DNA of 55,269 nt from Lentzea kentuckyensis. GTDB lineage: Bacteria; Actinomycetota; Actinomycetes; Mycobacteriales; Pseudonocardiaceae. The stretch covers positions 1 through 55,269 of the forward strand of contig NZ_MUYM01000008.1 in NCBI RefSeq assembly GCF_002150765.1, given 5' to 3'. Numbering within the stretch: the stretch's first letter is position 1; each line of letters opens with the position of its first letter. A model generated the notes under the pieces. The model was not told the DNA's origin and searched no databases. It was given only the letters and a program-made list of their open reading frames with translations. Below are positions 15,717 to 22,792 of the stretch, piece by piece. Both the position numbers and the translations under genes were made by a program.

Positions 15717-16661
15717 ATGTTGGAAACCTCGGCACGCCTGCTGCGCCTGCTCGCCCTGCTGCAGTCCCGCCGCGACTGGCAAGGCAGCGAACTCGCCGAC
15801 GAACTCCAGATCAGCCCCCGCACCGTCCGCCGCGACGTCGACCGCCTGCGCGAACTCGGCTACCCCGTCAACGCCACCACCGGCAGCTTCGGCGGCTACC
15901 GCCTCGGCGCCGGCGCCGAACTCCCACCCCTGCTGCTCGACGACAACGAAGCCGTCGCCGTCGCGGCCGCCCTGCGCACCAACGCCGTCACCGGCCTCGA
16001 AGAAGTCTCCCTGCGCGCCCTGATCAAACTCGAACAGGTCCTCCCATCACGCCTGCGCCACCGCGTCTCGGCGTTGCAACACGTCGAATCCGTACCCCGC
16101 GACTCACCAGCACCCGCCCTGGACCCCGAACTGCTCTCCACCCTGGCCGCCGCCTGCCGCGACTCCGACACCATCCGCTTCGACTACAACTCCCACCACG
16201 GCACCCCCTCACGCCGCCGCGTCGAACCCCACCGCCTGGTCAACTGGGGCCGCCGCTGGTACCTCGTCGCCTGGGACTGCGACCGCACCGACTGGCGCAG
16301 CTTCCGCGTCGACCGCATGACCCCACCGCAGCCCCCGTTCGGCCCGCGCTTCACCCCACGCGACTTCGACGCCACCACCTACGTCGCCTCCAGCGCCAGC
16401 TCAGCCGCGTGGCGCGTCCAAGCCCGCGTCCTGGTCCACGCCCCGGCCGAGGAAGTGGCCGCCCGCATCACCGCCGCCGTCGGCACCGTCGAAGCCGTCG
16501 ACGCCTCCTCCTGCGTACTGGTGACCGGCGCCGACTCCGTGGAAAGCGTGGCCGTGTGGATCGGCATGCTCGGCCACGACTTCCAGGTCGTCTCACCGCC
16601 CGAGCTGGTCGCACACGTTCGCACCCTTGCGGCCCGCTACGCCCGCGCCGTACAAGACTGA
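15717..16661 (+). CDS. YafY-type HTH/WYL domain transcriptional regulator
   Basis: A 314-residue regulator. The DeoR-like HTH lies at about 5-60 (ELADELQISPRTVRRDVDRLRELG) and the WYL domain at about 140-215 (RVEPHRLVNWGRRWYLVAWD, DWRSFRVDRM). The C-terminal WCX-like extension follows. WYL domains sense ligands, including nucleic acids, and members often regulate neighbouring genes or defence functions. It diverges from the epoxide hydrolase. A small ORF starts 3 nt after its stop. Confidence 0.9.
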   Translation: MLETSARLLRLLALLQSRRDWQGSELADELQISPRTVRRDVDRLRELGYPVNATTGSFGGYRLGAGAELPPLLLDDNEAVAVAAALRTNAVTGLEEVSLRALIKLEQVLPSRLRHRVSALQHVESVPRDSPAPALDPELLSTLAAACRDSDTIRFDYNSHHGTPSRRRVEPHRLVNWGRRWYLVAWDCDRTDWRSFRVDRMTPPQPPFGPRFTPRDFDATTYVASSASSAAWRVQARVLVHAPAEEVAARITAAVGTVEAVDASSCVLVTGADSVESVAVWIGMLGHDFQVVSPPELVAHVRTLAARYARAVQD

Positions 16662-16663
16662 GC

Positions 16664-16930
16664 ATGGCCATCACCGGACGGGACATCGAGCGCCTGCTCT
16701 ACACCGACACGCCCGACCCGATCCTGGTCGTGCACAACGACACCCCCGAGATCGTCGCCGCCGCCGAGTTGGGCGGCTACACCGGCGCGGTGGTGGTGTG
16801 CTCGCGGTCGGAGATCCTTCGGCAGGTGGGGGAGAGGGACCTCAGCGAGGAGGATCTGGCGGCGATGTCGGCCAGTCTGACGGCGGCCATTCAAGACCCA
16901 ACTCGGCCGCGGCCGCTGTGGCCCGCTTGA
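16664..16930 (+). CDS. Small unknown protein, overlaps the NACHT gene tail
   Basis: An 88-residue protein with ERLLYTDTPDPILVVHND and a short hydrophobic strand (GAVVVCSRS), then LSEEDLAAMSASLTAAI. I do not recognise a family. The start follows the WYL stop by 2 nt, so it is probably co-transcribed. Its last 89 bp overlap the convergent NACHT gene's 3' end, so one of the two C-termini may be a product of rearrangement. Confidence 0.5.
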   Translation: MAITGRDIERLLYTDTPDPILVVHNDTPEIVAAAELGGYTGAVVVCSRSEILRQVGERDLSEEDLAAMSASLTAAIQDPTRPRPLWPA

Positions 16931-19778
16931 ACAGATCAGGCCTGCGCTGGAACACCTCCCGCAAGCTGACTCTGGCCAAAAGGTACTTCAGGTCTCGCAC
17001 ATCAGGCACCAGCTCGAATCGAAATCCTCGCTCATGCAGCCGCAGCCACGCGTCCGCTGTCACTTCGTTGTCCATGACTCCGGCGATCTTGGAAGTCCCT
17101 TCGATGATCGCTACGTCGTCGCCGCCGAGGCCGAGTCGGGCGTCGGCCTCCCGCAACCAGACCACACCGTCCTTGTCGGCCTGAGCAAGCCGCTGAATCG
17201 CAGACACCCATCGTTCAGGGGGTGTCGCGATCAACTCGATCCACGCAGCCGTCACCTCGATGCCGTACTGCGACGCCAACGGCATCACCGCGTCCCGGAG
17301 TGTCATCGAGAGGTCGTCCAGTATCACGTCCGGTTCTGACATCAACAGCCATTCGGCACGAACGTCCTGTGTCCGCTTGCTCCAGCTGACCGTGAAGCCG
17401 TGATCGGGGTTCCGATCCACCCAAAAGCACCGCACCACGCTTGTCCACTCAGCGTCCGCCAGCCGCGACTTCCAGAACAGCGCCTCCCGATGCCACTCAG
17501 CCGTGCTCAGCCGCAGGTCTTGTCCGTGGACCTTCTCCTTCAGCGCCACCGCAAGGGCCACCAGGTTCACCGAGTACGTGGCGTCCCTGGCCGAGTCCGT
17601 CATGACGTTCGGCAGGTAGACACCCCGCGACAGACGCCGCTCGTCCCGCGCCCCGAACAACCGCACCACCAGGTCGAACAAGCCGTCGTCGCCGGACCTC
17701 CGCGCGAACTCCCGGAGAAAGTCGAGGATCGGCACGCTGCTGGTCAGCGCTGTGAACGACAGCACCGAGTACAGCTCGGTGTCGTCCACAGTGGACTTAC
17801 GACGCGAGCGTGCCGCGTCCTCGCGCTGGAGCACGAGCAGCCGGTCCCACACGAATCGTGCCACCAGGTACTCGCCGAACGTTGCGTGCAGGAACTCGTA
17901 GGTACGCAGCTTGGTCTTGTCCTCTCGTACAGCCTCCGTCTTCTGTACGAAAAAGAACCGCCCGAGCACCGTTTCGCCGGCAGAGAGAGGAGTTTGCGTT
18001 CCCACCTGCCGGTCAGGGGAGTCGACGTCGAGCAACTGAGCCAGATCCGACGTCACCTCGTGCTCGGCCACCCACTGCGCGCCCCGGTTGAACATCGCGA
18101 GCGCCACGACCGACAACCGTTCGAGCTCGGATTCGACGTCCGCGTCCAGATCGGCCTCGGACCGGTCCGCGTCGTCCTTGGTCACCTCGCGCCGGGCGAA
18201 CCGGTTGAGCAGGCGCTCGTACAACTGCCCGCGGCTCATGCTCTGGTGATCACGCTGGAACGACTCGTCCACCGCGTCGTACAACGCCAGCATCAGCAAC
18301 AACAGCGGTTGCGAGGCCAGATCCTCGTACTCCAGCACGGTCTCGGCGGGCAACGGGCGGTTCACCGCGTTCCACACGTCCAGCCACGCCCGGACCTGCT
18401 CCTCGGAGAACGGCAGCAGCCGCACGACGTGCGTGCCCGCGGGCAGCTCCAGTCCGGCACAGACGCTCAGCCGGCTCGTCACCACGAAGACAGCCGGCCT
18501 GCCCATGTCCTGGAGGGTCTGCTGGAAGTCGGCGATCGCGGTCAGGTACCGCGTCTGGCTGACACCGGTCGCCTGCAACAGCTCGTCGAACCCGTCCAGG
18601 ATCACCACGGGCAGAGCGCCGCTGGTGTTGCGAGAGAAGTCAGCCCAGCTGACTGGCTCGTGCAACAGCTTGTGCAGGCCGTGCTCGATCTGTCGCTTGA
18701 GGTCGGCGTCGACCGGAGTGCTGCGCAGCTCCACTCGCACCACGGCGAAGTCCGACGCGGGCAGCCGAGCGGCCAGCATTTCGGTCAGCACCGACTTGCC
18801 GGAGCCCGGGTCACCCAGCACCAGCAGGGGAGCGGTCAGCGCCGCTGGAGACGTCAGATAGCCCACCAGGTAGGCGTAAAGGTCGTCCCGGACGGGCACC
18901 TCGTCCCACCACGCCAGCAACGACGGCGCCGCGGTCCGCTCGGTACCGAGCACCACCTGGAACCGAGGGTCCACGTACGCCTCGGCCAGGCTCGGGATCC
19001 GGACACCTTCTGACGACTTCACCAACGGCCGCCGCAACGCACCCCGGTACGCGCCCGCCAACTCGGCGAGCCGCACTTCGGGGGTCAGGTCGGTCGTGGT
19101 CTCACGCAGCACTTCTTCTAGCCGGGCCAACGCCGATCGCGTCGAGCGGGCGTCGTGGATCGCGCACCAGAACCTGATCTCCGGATACTCCGCCGCGAGC
19201 TGGCCGAGCAGTTCCTCGTACCGCTCGATGGCCCGCGTCGGCGCACCCCGTACAGCGGCCTCGTGGACGCGGTCGCGTTCGGTCTCGTTGAGGTCGTCCC
19301 AGGAGGCCGCGTTCGACATCGCCTCGCGCAGGTACGCGCCGAGCTCCCCGTACAAACGCCGCAAAGCGACCAGGTTCTTCTCGTAAGGACGACCCACCGA
19401 CGGAAGCGGCAGATCCAAGTCCCACGGGTTGTACTTCGCGACCAGCTCGCGGTCCTTCGCCGCGAGCTTGACCGGTAGCCGTTGTTCCTCGAACGCCTCG
19501 AAGAACGCGGTCATGACCAGCACGGCGTGGGCGGCGTGCAACTGCTGAGTGCGGGTGTAACGGCTGACCTTGCGGCGCTTCTCCGACACCTTGGAGATCA
19601 GCTCGTTGCTGAGGCGGATGAAATCCGGCTTGGCGTCGAACAGGTCCAGCACGTGCCACAGCCCCAACGAGCCCGCGAGCAGCGCGCCGTTCAGCAGCTT
19701 GTCCATGGCGGCGACGATCGGGTGCTCGCGTCCGCCGAGGATCTTGACGGCCTCGTTGTAGCTGTAGGTCTTTCGCAC
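16842..19778 (-). CDS. NACHT-family NTPase, candidate antiphage (NLR-like) protein
   Basis: A 978-residue STAND NTPase. An N-terminal helical domain (about 1-280) is followed by a NACHT module: Walker A GDPGSGKS at 322-329, Walker B VVILDGFDEL at 391-400, sensor TSR near 434-436, and a winged-helix and helical part to about 560 with FLHATFGEYLVARF typical of NACHT proteins. The C-terminal 350 residues are helical and without visible LRRs. The N-terminal domain resembles the NACHT N-terminal helical type that I recall as NNH7. Bacterial NACHT proteins of this build can defend against phage. The start is GTG; TAGACA lies 6 nt upstream. No obvious effector enzyme domain is present, so the N-terminal helices or the C-terminus would carry that role. 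Confidence 0.85.
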   Translation of the reverse strand: MRKTYSYNEAVKILGGREHPIVAAMDKLLNGALLAGSLGLWHVLDLFDAKPDFIRLSNELISKVSEKRRKVSRYTRTQQLHAAHAVLVMTAFFEAFEEQRLPVKLAAKDRELVAKYNPWDLDLPLPSVGRPYEKNLVALRRLYGELGAYLREAMSNAASWDDLNETERDRVHEAAVRGAPTRAIERYEELLGQLAAEYPEIRFWCAIHDARSTRSALARLEEVLRETTTDLTPEVRLAELAGAYRGALRRPLVKSSEGVRIPSLAEAYVDPRFQVVLGTERTAAPSLLAWWDEVPVRDDLYAYLVGYLTSPAALTAPLLVLGDPGSGKSVLTEMLAARLPASDFAVVRVELRSTPVDADLKRQIEHGLHKLLHEPVSWADFSRNTSGALPVVILDGFDELLQATGVSQTRYLTAIADFQQTLQDMGRPAVFVVTSRLSVCAGLELPAGTHVVRLLPFSEEQVRAWLDVWNAVNRPLPAETVLEYEDLASQPLLLLMLALYDAVDESFQRDHQSMSRGQLYERLLNRFARREVTKDDADRSEADLDADVESELERLSVVALAMFNRGAQWVAEHEVTSDLAQLLDVDSPDRQVGTQTPLSAGETVLGRFFFVQKTEAVREDKTKLRTYEFLHATFGEYLVARFVWDRLLVLQREDAARSRRKSTVDDTELYSVLSFTALTSSVPILDFLREFARRSGDDGLFDLVVRLFGARDERRLSRGVYLPNVMTDSARDATYSVNLVALAVALKEKVHGQDLRLSTAEWHREALFWKSRLADAEWTSVVRCFWVDRNPDHGFTVSWSKRTQDVRAEWLLMSEPDVILDDLSMTLRDAVMPLASQYGIEVTAAWIELIATPPERWVSAIQRLAQADKDGVVWLREADARLGLGGDDVAIIEGTSKIAGVMDNEVTADAWLRLHERGFRFELVPDVRDLKYLLARVSLREVFQRRPDLFKRATAAAAELGLEWPPSDWPTSPPDPPR

Positions 19779-19784
19779 CCGAAG

Positions 19785-19790
19785 TGTCTA
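19785..19790 (-). promoter_or_regulatory. -10-like box TAGACA of the NACHT gene
   Basis: The box is 6 nt upstream of the GTG start; the final base is not the preferred T, so this is weak. Confidence 0.3.
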
Positions 19791-19807
19791 CCTCACCAAC
19801 GGGCCGA

Positions 19808-20368
19808 TCAGCCGGAGAACAACACCAAAAGGCCAATCGCGATCAGCACGACCGGCAACGCGATGTGGCCCCACCTCGCCAGCGCGCGGGCCACCACCTG
19901 GCGTGAGGCCAGGAACCAGCCGGCCAGGCACCACACGCCCACCAGGACCAGGAACACCGCGACGTACACCCACAGTGAGTCCGCGACGGTGAAGACCGGG
20001 ACGTAGACGCCGATGTTGTCCCCGCCGTTCGCGAGGGTCACGCCCGCCACGGCGAGGACGCCGGGTGCGGCGTCGGGCTCGTCATCGTCGTCGGAACCGC
20101 GCCACAGCGACCACGCCGCTTTGAGGCCCAGCGCCAGGGGGATGAGGCCCAGCCACGGGCGGAACTGGTCCGGGAGCAGCGACGCGCCCAGCGCGCCGAC
20201 CACCGCCACCGCGAGGATGCCCGCGAAGCCCAGGTACTGGCCCGCCACCACCTGCCAGGCCCTGCGCGCCCGTGCGAAGAACAGGGCGAGGAGCACCAGG
20301 TCGTCGACGTTCGTCACCGCGAACATGCCCGCTGCCTGGCCGATCACCCCGAGATCCACGGGCGGCAT
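19808..20368 (-). CDS. CadD-type cadmium resistance transporter
   Basis: A 186-residue protein with five to six hydrophobic helices. VTNVDDLVLLALFFA in the first helix and TLANGGDNIGVYVPVF in the fourth are the two paired acidic motifs of the Cad (cadmium resistance transporter) family, related to LysE-type exporters. An acidic cytoplasmic loop (GSDDDDEPD) lies between. It probably exports Cd or another cation; no ArsR/CadC regulator is adjacent. It is divergent from the SDR gene at 20455 and convergent with nothing. Confidence 0.82.
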   Translation of the reverse strand: MPPVDLGVIGQAAGMFAVTNVDDLVLLALFFARARRAWQVVAGQYLGFAGILAVAVVGALGASLLPDQFRPWLGLIPLALGLKAAWSLWRGSDDDDEPDAAPGVLAVAGVTLANGGDNIGVYVPVFTVADSLWVYVAVFLVLVGVWCLAGWFLASRQVVARALARWGHIALPVVLIAIGLLVLFSG

Positions 20369-20395
20369 TCTTCAGGCCCACGAATCGGATAGAAA

Positions 20396-20444
20396 ATCCG
20401 GATATGTGCTAGCGTGGCCGAGTAAGTGGATGGACTATCCGGAT
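20396..20444 (+). promoter_or_regulatory. Two ATCCGGAT sites around the SDR promoter
   Basis: The 8-bp palindrome ATCCGGAT occurs at 20396-20403 and again at 20437-20444. Between them TAGCGT (20410-20415) is a likely -10. The first copy lies in the -35/-10 spacer and the second just before the ribosome site. A shorter CCGGAT at 21295-21300 precedes the TetR gene downstream. These are candidate operators for that TetR. Confidence 0.45.
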
Positions 20445-20454
20445 GGAGAGAGTC

Positions 20455-21315
20455 ATGGCCCGCAGAGCAGTGGTCACAGCAGGGACCGGAGGCATCGGAC
20501 TCGAGACCGCACTCGGACTCGCCAAGGCCGGATACGCGGTCACGGTCGTCGGACGCAACACCGAACGAGGGGAGCGGGCGGTCGAGAGGATCAACGCAGG
20601 GGGAGGGGAGACCGCACAGTTCCTACGAGCCGACCTCGCCTCACTCGACGACGTACGAGCGCTCGCCACCCGGATCGACGACGTCGAAATCCTCGTCAAC
20701 AACGTCGGCGCGATGTTCGAGGACCGCACGGAACTCGACGGAGTGGAGGCGTCGTTCGTCGTCAACCACCTCTCGCCCTACCTGCTCACCGAACTGCTGC
20801 TACCGAGGCTGAGCAAAGTCGTGAACGTGACGACAGGAGCCGTCGTGCTGGCCAAGAAGACGTTCCACGAGGTCGAACCACCCGGCGGCTACTACGGCTT
20901 CCACTGGTACGGACGCGCCAAGCTCGCGAACCTCGCCTACACCCTCGACCTCGCCCGCCGACTCGACGGAACCGGCGTCACGGTGTTCGCCGCCGACCCC
21001 GGCGGCGCCGCCACCGACATGACCGACGGCACCCTGCGCAAACCCAAGATCGTCTCGCCCGGACTGCGGCTGCTCTGGCCCCTGGTACGCCGCAAGTTCG
21101 AACGCTCCACCTCCGGACCGGCATCGGTCGCGGCACGATCCTCGATCATCGCCGCCACCGACGAGACACTGCCGACCGGCACCATGATCGGAGCCCACGG
21201 CCTGCCCGTGACACCCAGCAAGGCAGCCACCGACCCCCGCATCGCCCAAGCCGTCCGCACACTCAGCGAGCGGCACGCACCACTCGTCCAGGTTCCGGAT
21301 GAGGTATCCAATTAG
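20455..21315 (+). CDS. SDR family oxidoreductase (retinol dehydrogenase-like)
   Basis: A 286-residue SDR. TAGTGGIGLETALGLAKAG binds the cofactor, VVGRN suggests NADP preference, NNVG replaces NNAG, and the active site is HWYGRAKLANLAYT (Tyr and Lys). It follows the pattern of RDH/WW-domain oxidoreductase-like SDRs that act on lipophilic alcohols or ketones. The ATG at 20455 with GGAGAG upstream is preferred over that at 20443. A TetR gene follows 9 bp later, most likely its regulator. Confidence 0.88.
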   Translation: MARRAVVTAGTGGIGLETALGLAKAGYAVTVVGRNTERGERAVERINAGGGETAQFLRADLASLDDVRALATRIDDVEILVNNVGAMFEDRTELDGVEASFVVNHLSPYLLTELLLPRLSKVVNVTTGAVVLAKKTFHEVEPPGGYYGFHWYGRAKLANLAYTLDLARRLDGTGVTVFAADPGGAATDMTDGTLRKPKIVSPGLRLLWPLVRRKFERSTSGPASVAARSSIIAATDETLPTGTMIGAHGLPVTPSKAATDPRIAQAVRTLSERHAPLVQVPDEVSN

Positions 21316-21318
21316 ACT
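21313..21318 (+). promoter_or_regulatory. -10 box TAGACT of the TetR gene
   Basis: TAGACT shares its TAG with the SDR stop codon and ends 6 nt before the ATG at 21325. Confidence 0.4.
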
Positions 21319-21324
21319 GGACAC

Positions 21325-21885
21325 ATGACGCCGCTGCGGAAGGACGCCGCCCGCAACTGGGACCGCATCATCACCGTCGCCAGGGAACTCGTCGACGAAG
21401 GCACCCCGCTGCAGCTCAACGACGTCGCCCGCCGCGCAGGACTCGGCGTCGGCACCGTCTACCGGCACTTCCCGACCACCGAAGCGCTCCTCGAAACCGT
21501 CGCCACCCCCTGCCTCGAACAACTCGCCGGCCACGGCGACGAAGCACTCCGCGACGACGACCCCTGGCACGCCTTCTCCGACTTCCTCACCCGGCTCGTC
21601 GAAGCCCAGGTCAGCGACCCCGCACTCGTCAAAGTCGCCGGCACCGCCCACGACACACTGCCGCGCACCACCGAACTCAAAAAGCAGCTCATCGCCACCG
21701 GCACCGAACTGCTCACCCGCGCCCGCGCCGCCGGCGTCGTCCACCCCGACCTCGCCGACAACGACCTCGTCCCACTCATGTGCGGCATCGCCTACGCCAC
21801 CTACGTCCACAGCGACACCCCGGCCGACCGGCTCCCCACCGCCCGCCGCTACCTCGACACCCTGCTCCGCGGCCTGCACACCTGA
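21325..21885 (+). CDS. TetR family regulator
   Basis: A 186-residue protein. HTH residues about 15-60 (LQLNDVARRAGLGVGTVYRHFPTTEALLETV) match TetR regulators of the class with a SCO1402-like C-terminal domain (VAGTAHDTLPRTTELKKQLI). It sits directly after the SDR gene and likely represses it. Its stop (21883-21885) abuts the stop codon of the convergent DinB gene with no base between them. Confidence 0.88.
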   Translation: MTPLRKDAARNWDRIITVARELVDEGTPLQLNDVARRAGLGVGTVYRHFPTTEALLETVATPCLEQLAGHGDEALRDDDPWHAFSDFLTRLVEAQVSDPALVKVAGTAHDTLPRTTELKKQLIATGTELLTRARAAGVVHPDLADNDLVPLMCGIAYATYVHSDTPADRLPTARRYLDTLLRGLHT

Positions 21886-22389
21886 CTACGGGGGAGTCGG
21901 CCCCACACCCGTCGCACCGTCGATCTGCTCCCGCAAGATGTCCGCGTGCCCCGCATGCCGAGCCGTCTCGGTCAGCAGATGCACCAACACGTTGAACAAC
22001 AACACGTCAGGACGCGGCCACCACGGCACATAACCGGGGGAGTCCACCGCAAGAGCATCGATCGTCGCGTCCGAATGCACCCACACGCGCCGATAACGAG
22101 CAACGATCTCCTCGCGCGTCTCGTGCTCCGCAGCCCGCATGTCCGCACCACGCGCCGCCAGGTCGTCCCACCGCGGCATCGGCTCGGGAAACGGCCGGCC
22201 GAACACCTCACCGAAATATCGCGACTCCGACAGCGCCAGATGCTTCACCAGGCCCAGCAGGTTCGTGCCGCTGGCGGTGAGCGGGCGCCGGATGTCGGCG
22301 TCGGGCAGACCGTCCAGCTTCCACACCAACGTCTCACGCAACTCACGCAGGTCGCTGTGCAGGTACGCCTTGGCGAATTCGTCGATCAT
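21886..22389 (-). CDS. DinB/DUF664 family protein (short form)
   Basis: A 167-residue DinB-like protein. LVWKLDGLPDADIRRPLT and SGTNLLGLVKHLALSESRYFG form the first helices and ETARHAGHADILREQIDGATG the last; His residues in VKHLA and in ARHAGHAD are the expected metal ligands of the four-helix bundle. Family members are mycothiol-dependent or thiol-transferase-like enzymes, mostly uncharacterised. Two longer paralogues lie at 40685 and 41275. The ATG at 22389 matches their start better than that at 22428. This copy lacks their last 40 residues. Confidence 0.85.
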   Translation of the reverse strand: MIDEFAKAYLHSDLRELRETLVWKLDGLPDADIRRPLTASGTNLLGLVKHLALSESRYFGEVFGRPFPEPMPRWDDLAARGADMRAAEHETREEIVARYRRVWVHSDATIDALAVDSPGYVPWWPRPDVLLFNVLVHLLTETARHAGHADILREQIDGATGVGPTPP

Positions 22390-22465
22390 GACAACGAGGA
22401 CGGCCGCGCGGCCGGCAGGTTCCATCAAGCCGGGAGAGACCCTCCAGGCGGGCCGGATCCACGTT

Positions 22466-22493
22466 ACTTGACATAATGTAGATTATCGGCGAA
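22466..22493 (-). other. dif: dif site (XerC/XerD chromosome dimer resolution site)
   Basis: Read on the minus strand, the sequence is an 11-bp XerC-type arm TTCGCCGATAA, a 6-bp centre TCTACA, and an 11-bp XerD-type arm TTATGTCAAGT. The actinobacterial dif consensus as I remember it (TTSRCCGATAA, then TVNACA, then TTATGTCAAGT) is satisfied at all 28 positions. dif marks the replication terminus, where XerC/XerD and FtsK resolve chromosome dimers. Its presence implies a circular chromosome and places this window at the terminus. Confidence 0.88.
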
Positions 22494-22543
22494 ACGGCGA
22501 CCTGCGAAGATCGTCTTCAGAAGGGGCTGAAACGCCTGTGTTG

Positions 22544-22592
22544 GCGCGTCTGCAAGTGTCAGCCAACGGGCAGGCCGGCTGCACTTGCAGAC
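22544..22592. repeat. Long hairpin between dif and the recombinase gene
   Basis: GCGTCTGCAAGTG (22544-22556) is perfectly mirrored at 22580-22592, and inside it CAGCC (22558-22562) pairs with GGCTG (22575-22579), giving 18 base pairs with one bulged T and a 12-nt loop. No T-run follows. The surrounding 22390-22792 has no convincing gene. It could be a protein-binding dyad, a structured RNA or a remnant element end. Confidence 0.7.
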
Positions 22593-22735
22593 GCCACAAC
22601 ATCTGAACCGGCGATGTCGGAGCGCGGTCGACACCGACGTGTCGTCAGTGAGACGTACGTAGAGGTGCGTCATTACGCTCACGATCCCCGACAAGTGACG
22701 CCACCTGGTCCAGCGTCCGGCGAACTCGGGCAAAA

Positions 22736-22763
22736 TGGACATTTCATGCATAATCGCTATTAT
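22736..22763 (+). promoter_or_regulatory. Recombinase promoter overlapping a dif-like dyad
   Basis: TGGACA (22736-22741), a 16-nt spacer and TATTAT (22758-22763) form a good promoter. ATAAT (22750-22754) and ATTAT (22759-22763) are an inverted repeat with a 4-nt centre; including flanking C residues (CATAAT and ATTATC), the same 12 inner bases occur in dif 277 bp upstream. The outer arms differ (13 of 28 positions match dif overall). Confidence 0.5.
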
Positions 22764-22792
22764 CCAGCACGGAACACGGAATTGTCGGTGGC

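Noticed and set aside
14558..16930. 790-codon plus-strand frame across the epoxide hydrolase and WYL genes
   Set aside because: Only its last 88 codons (from 16664) look protein-like; the rest is antisense or off-frame noise.
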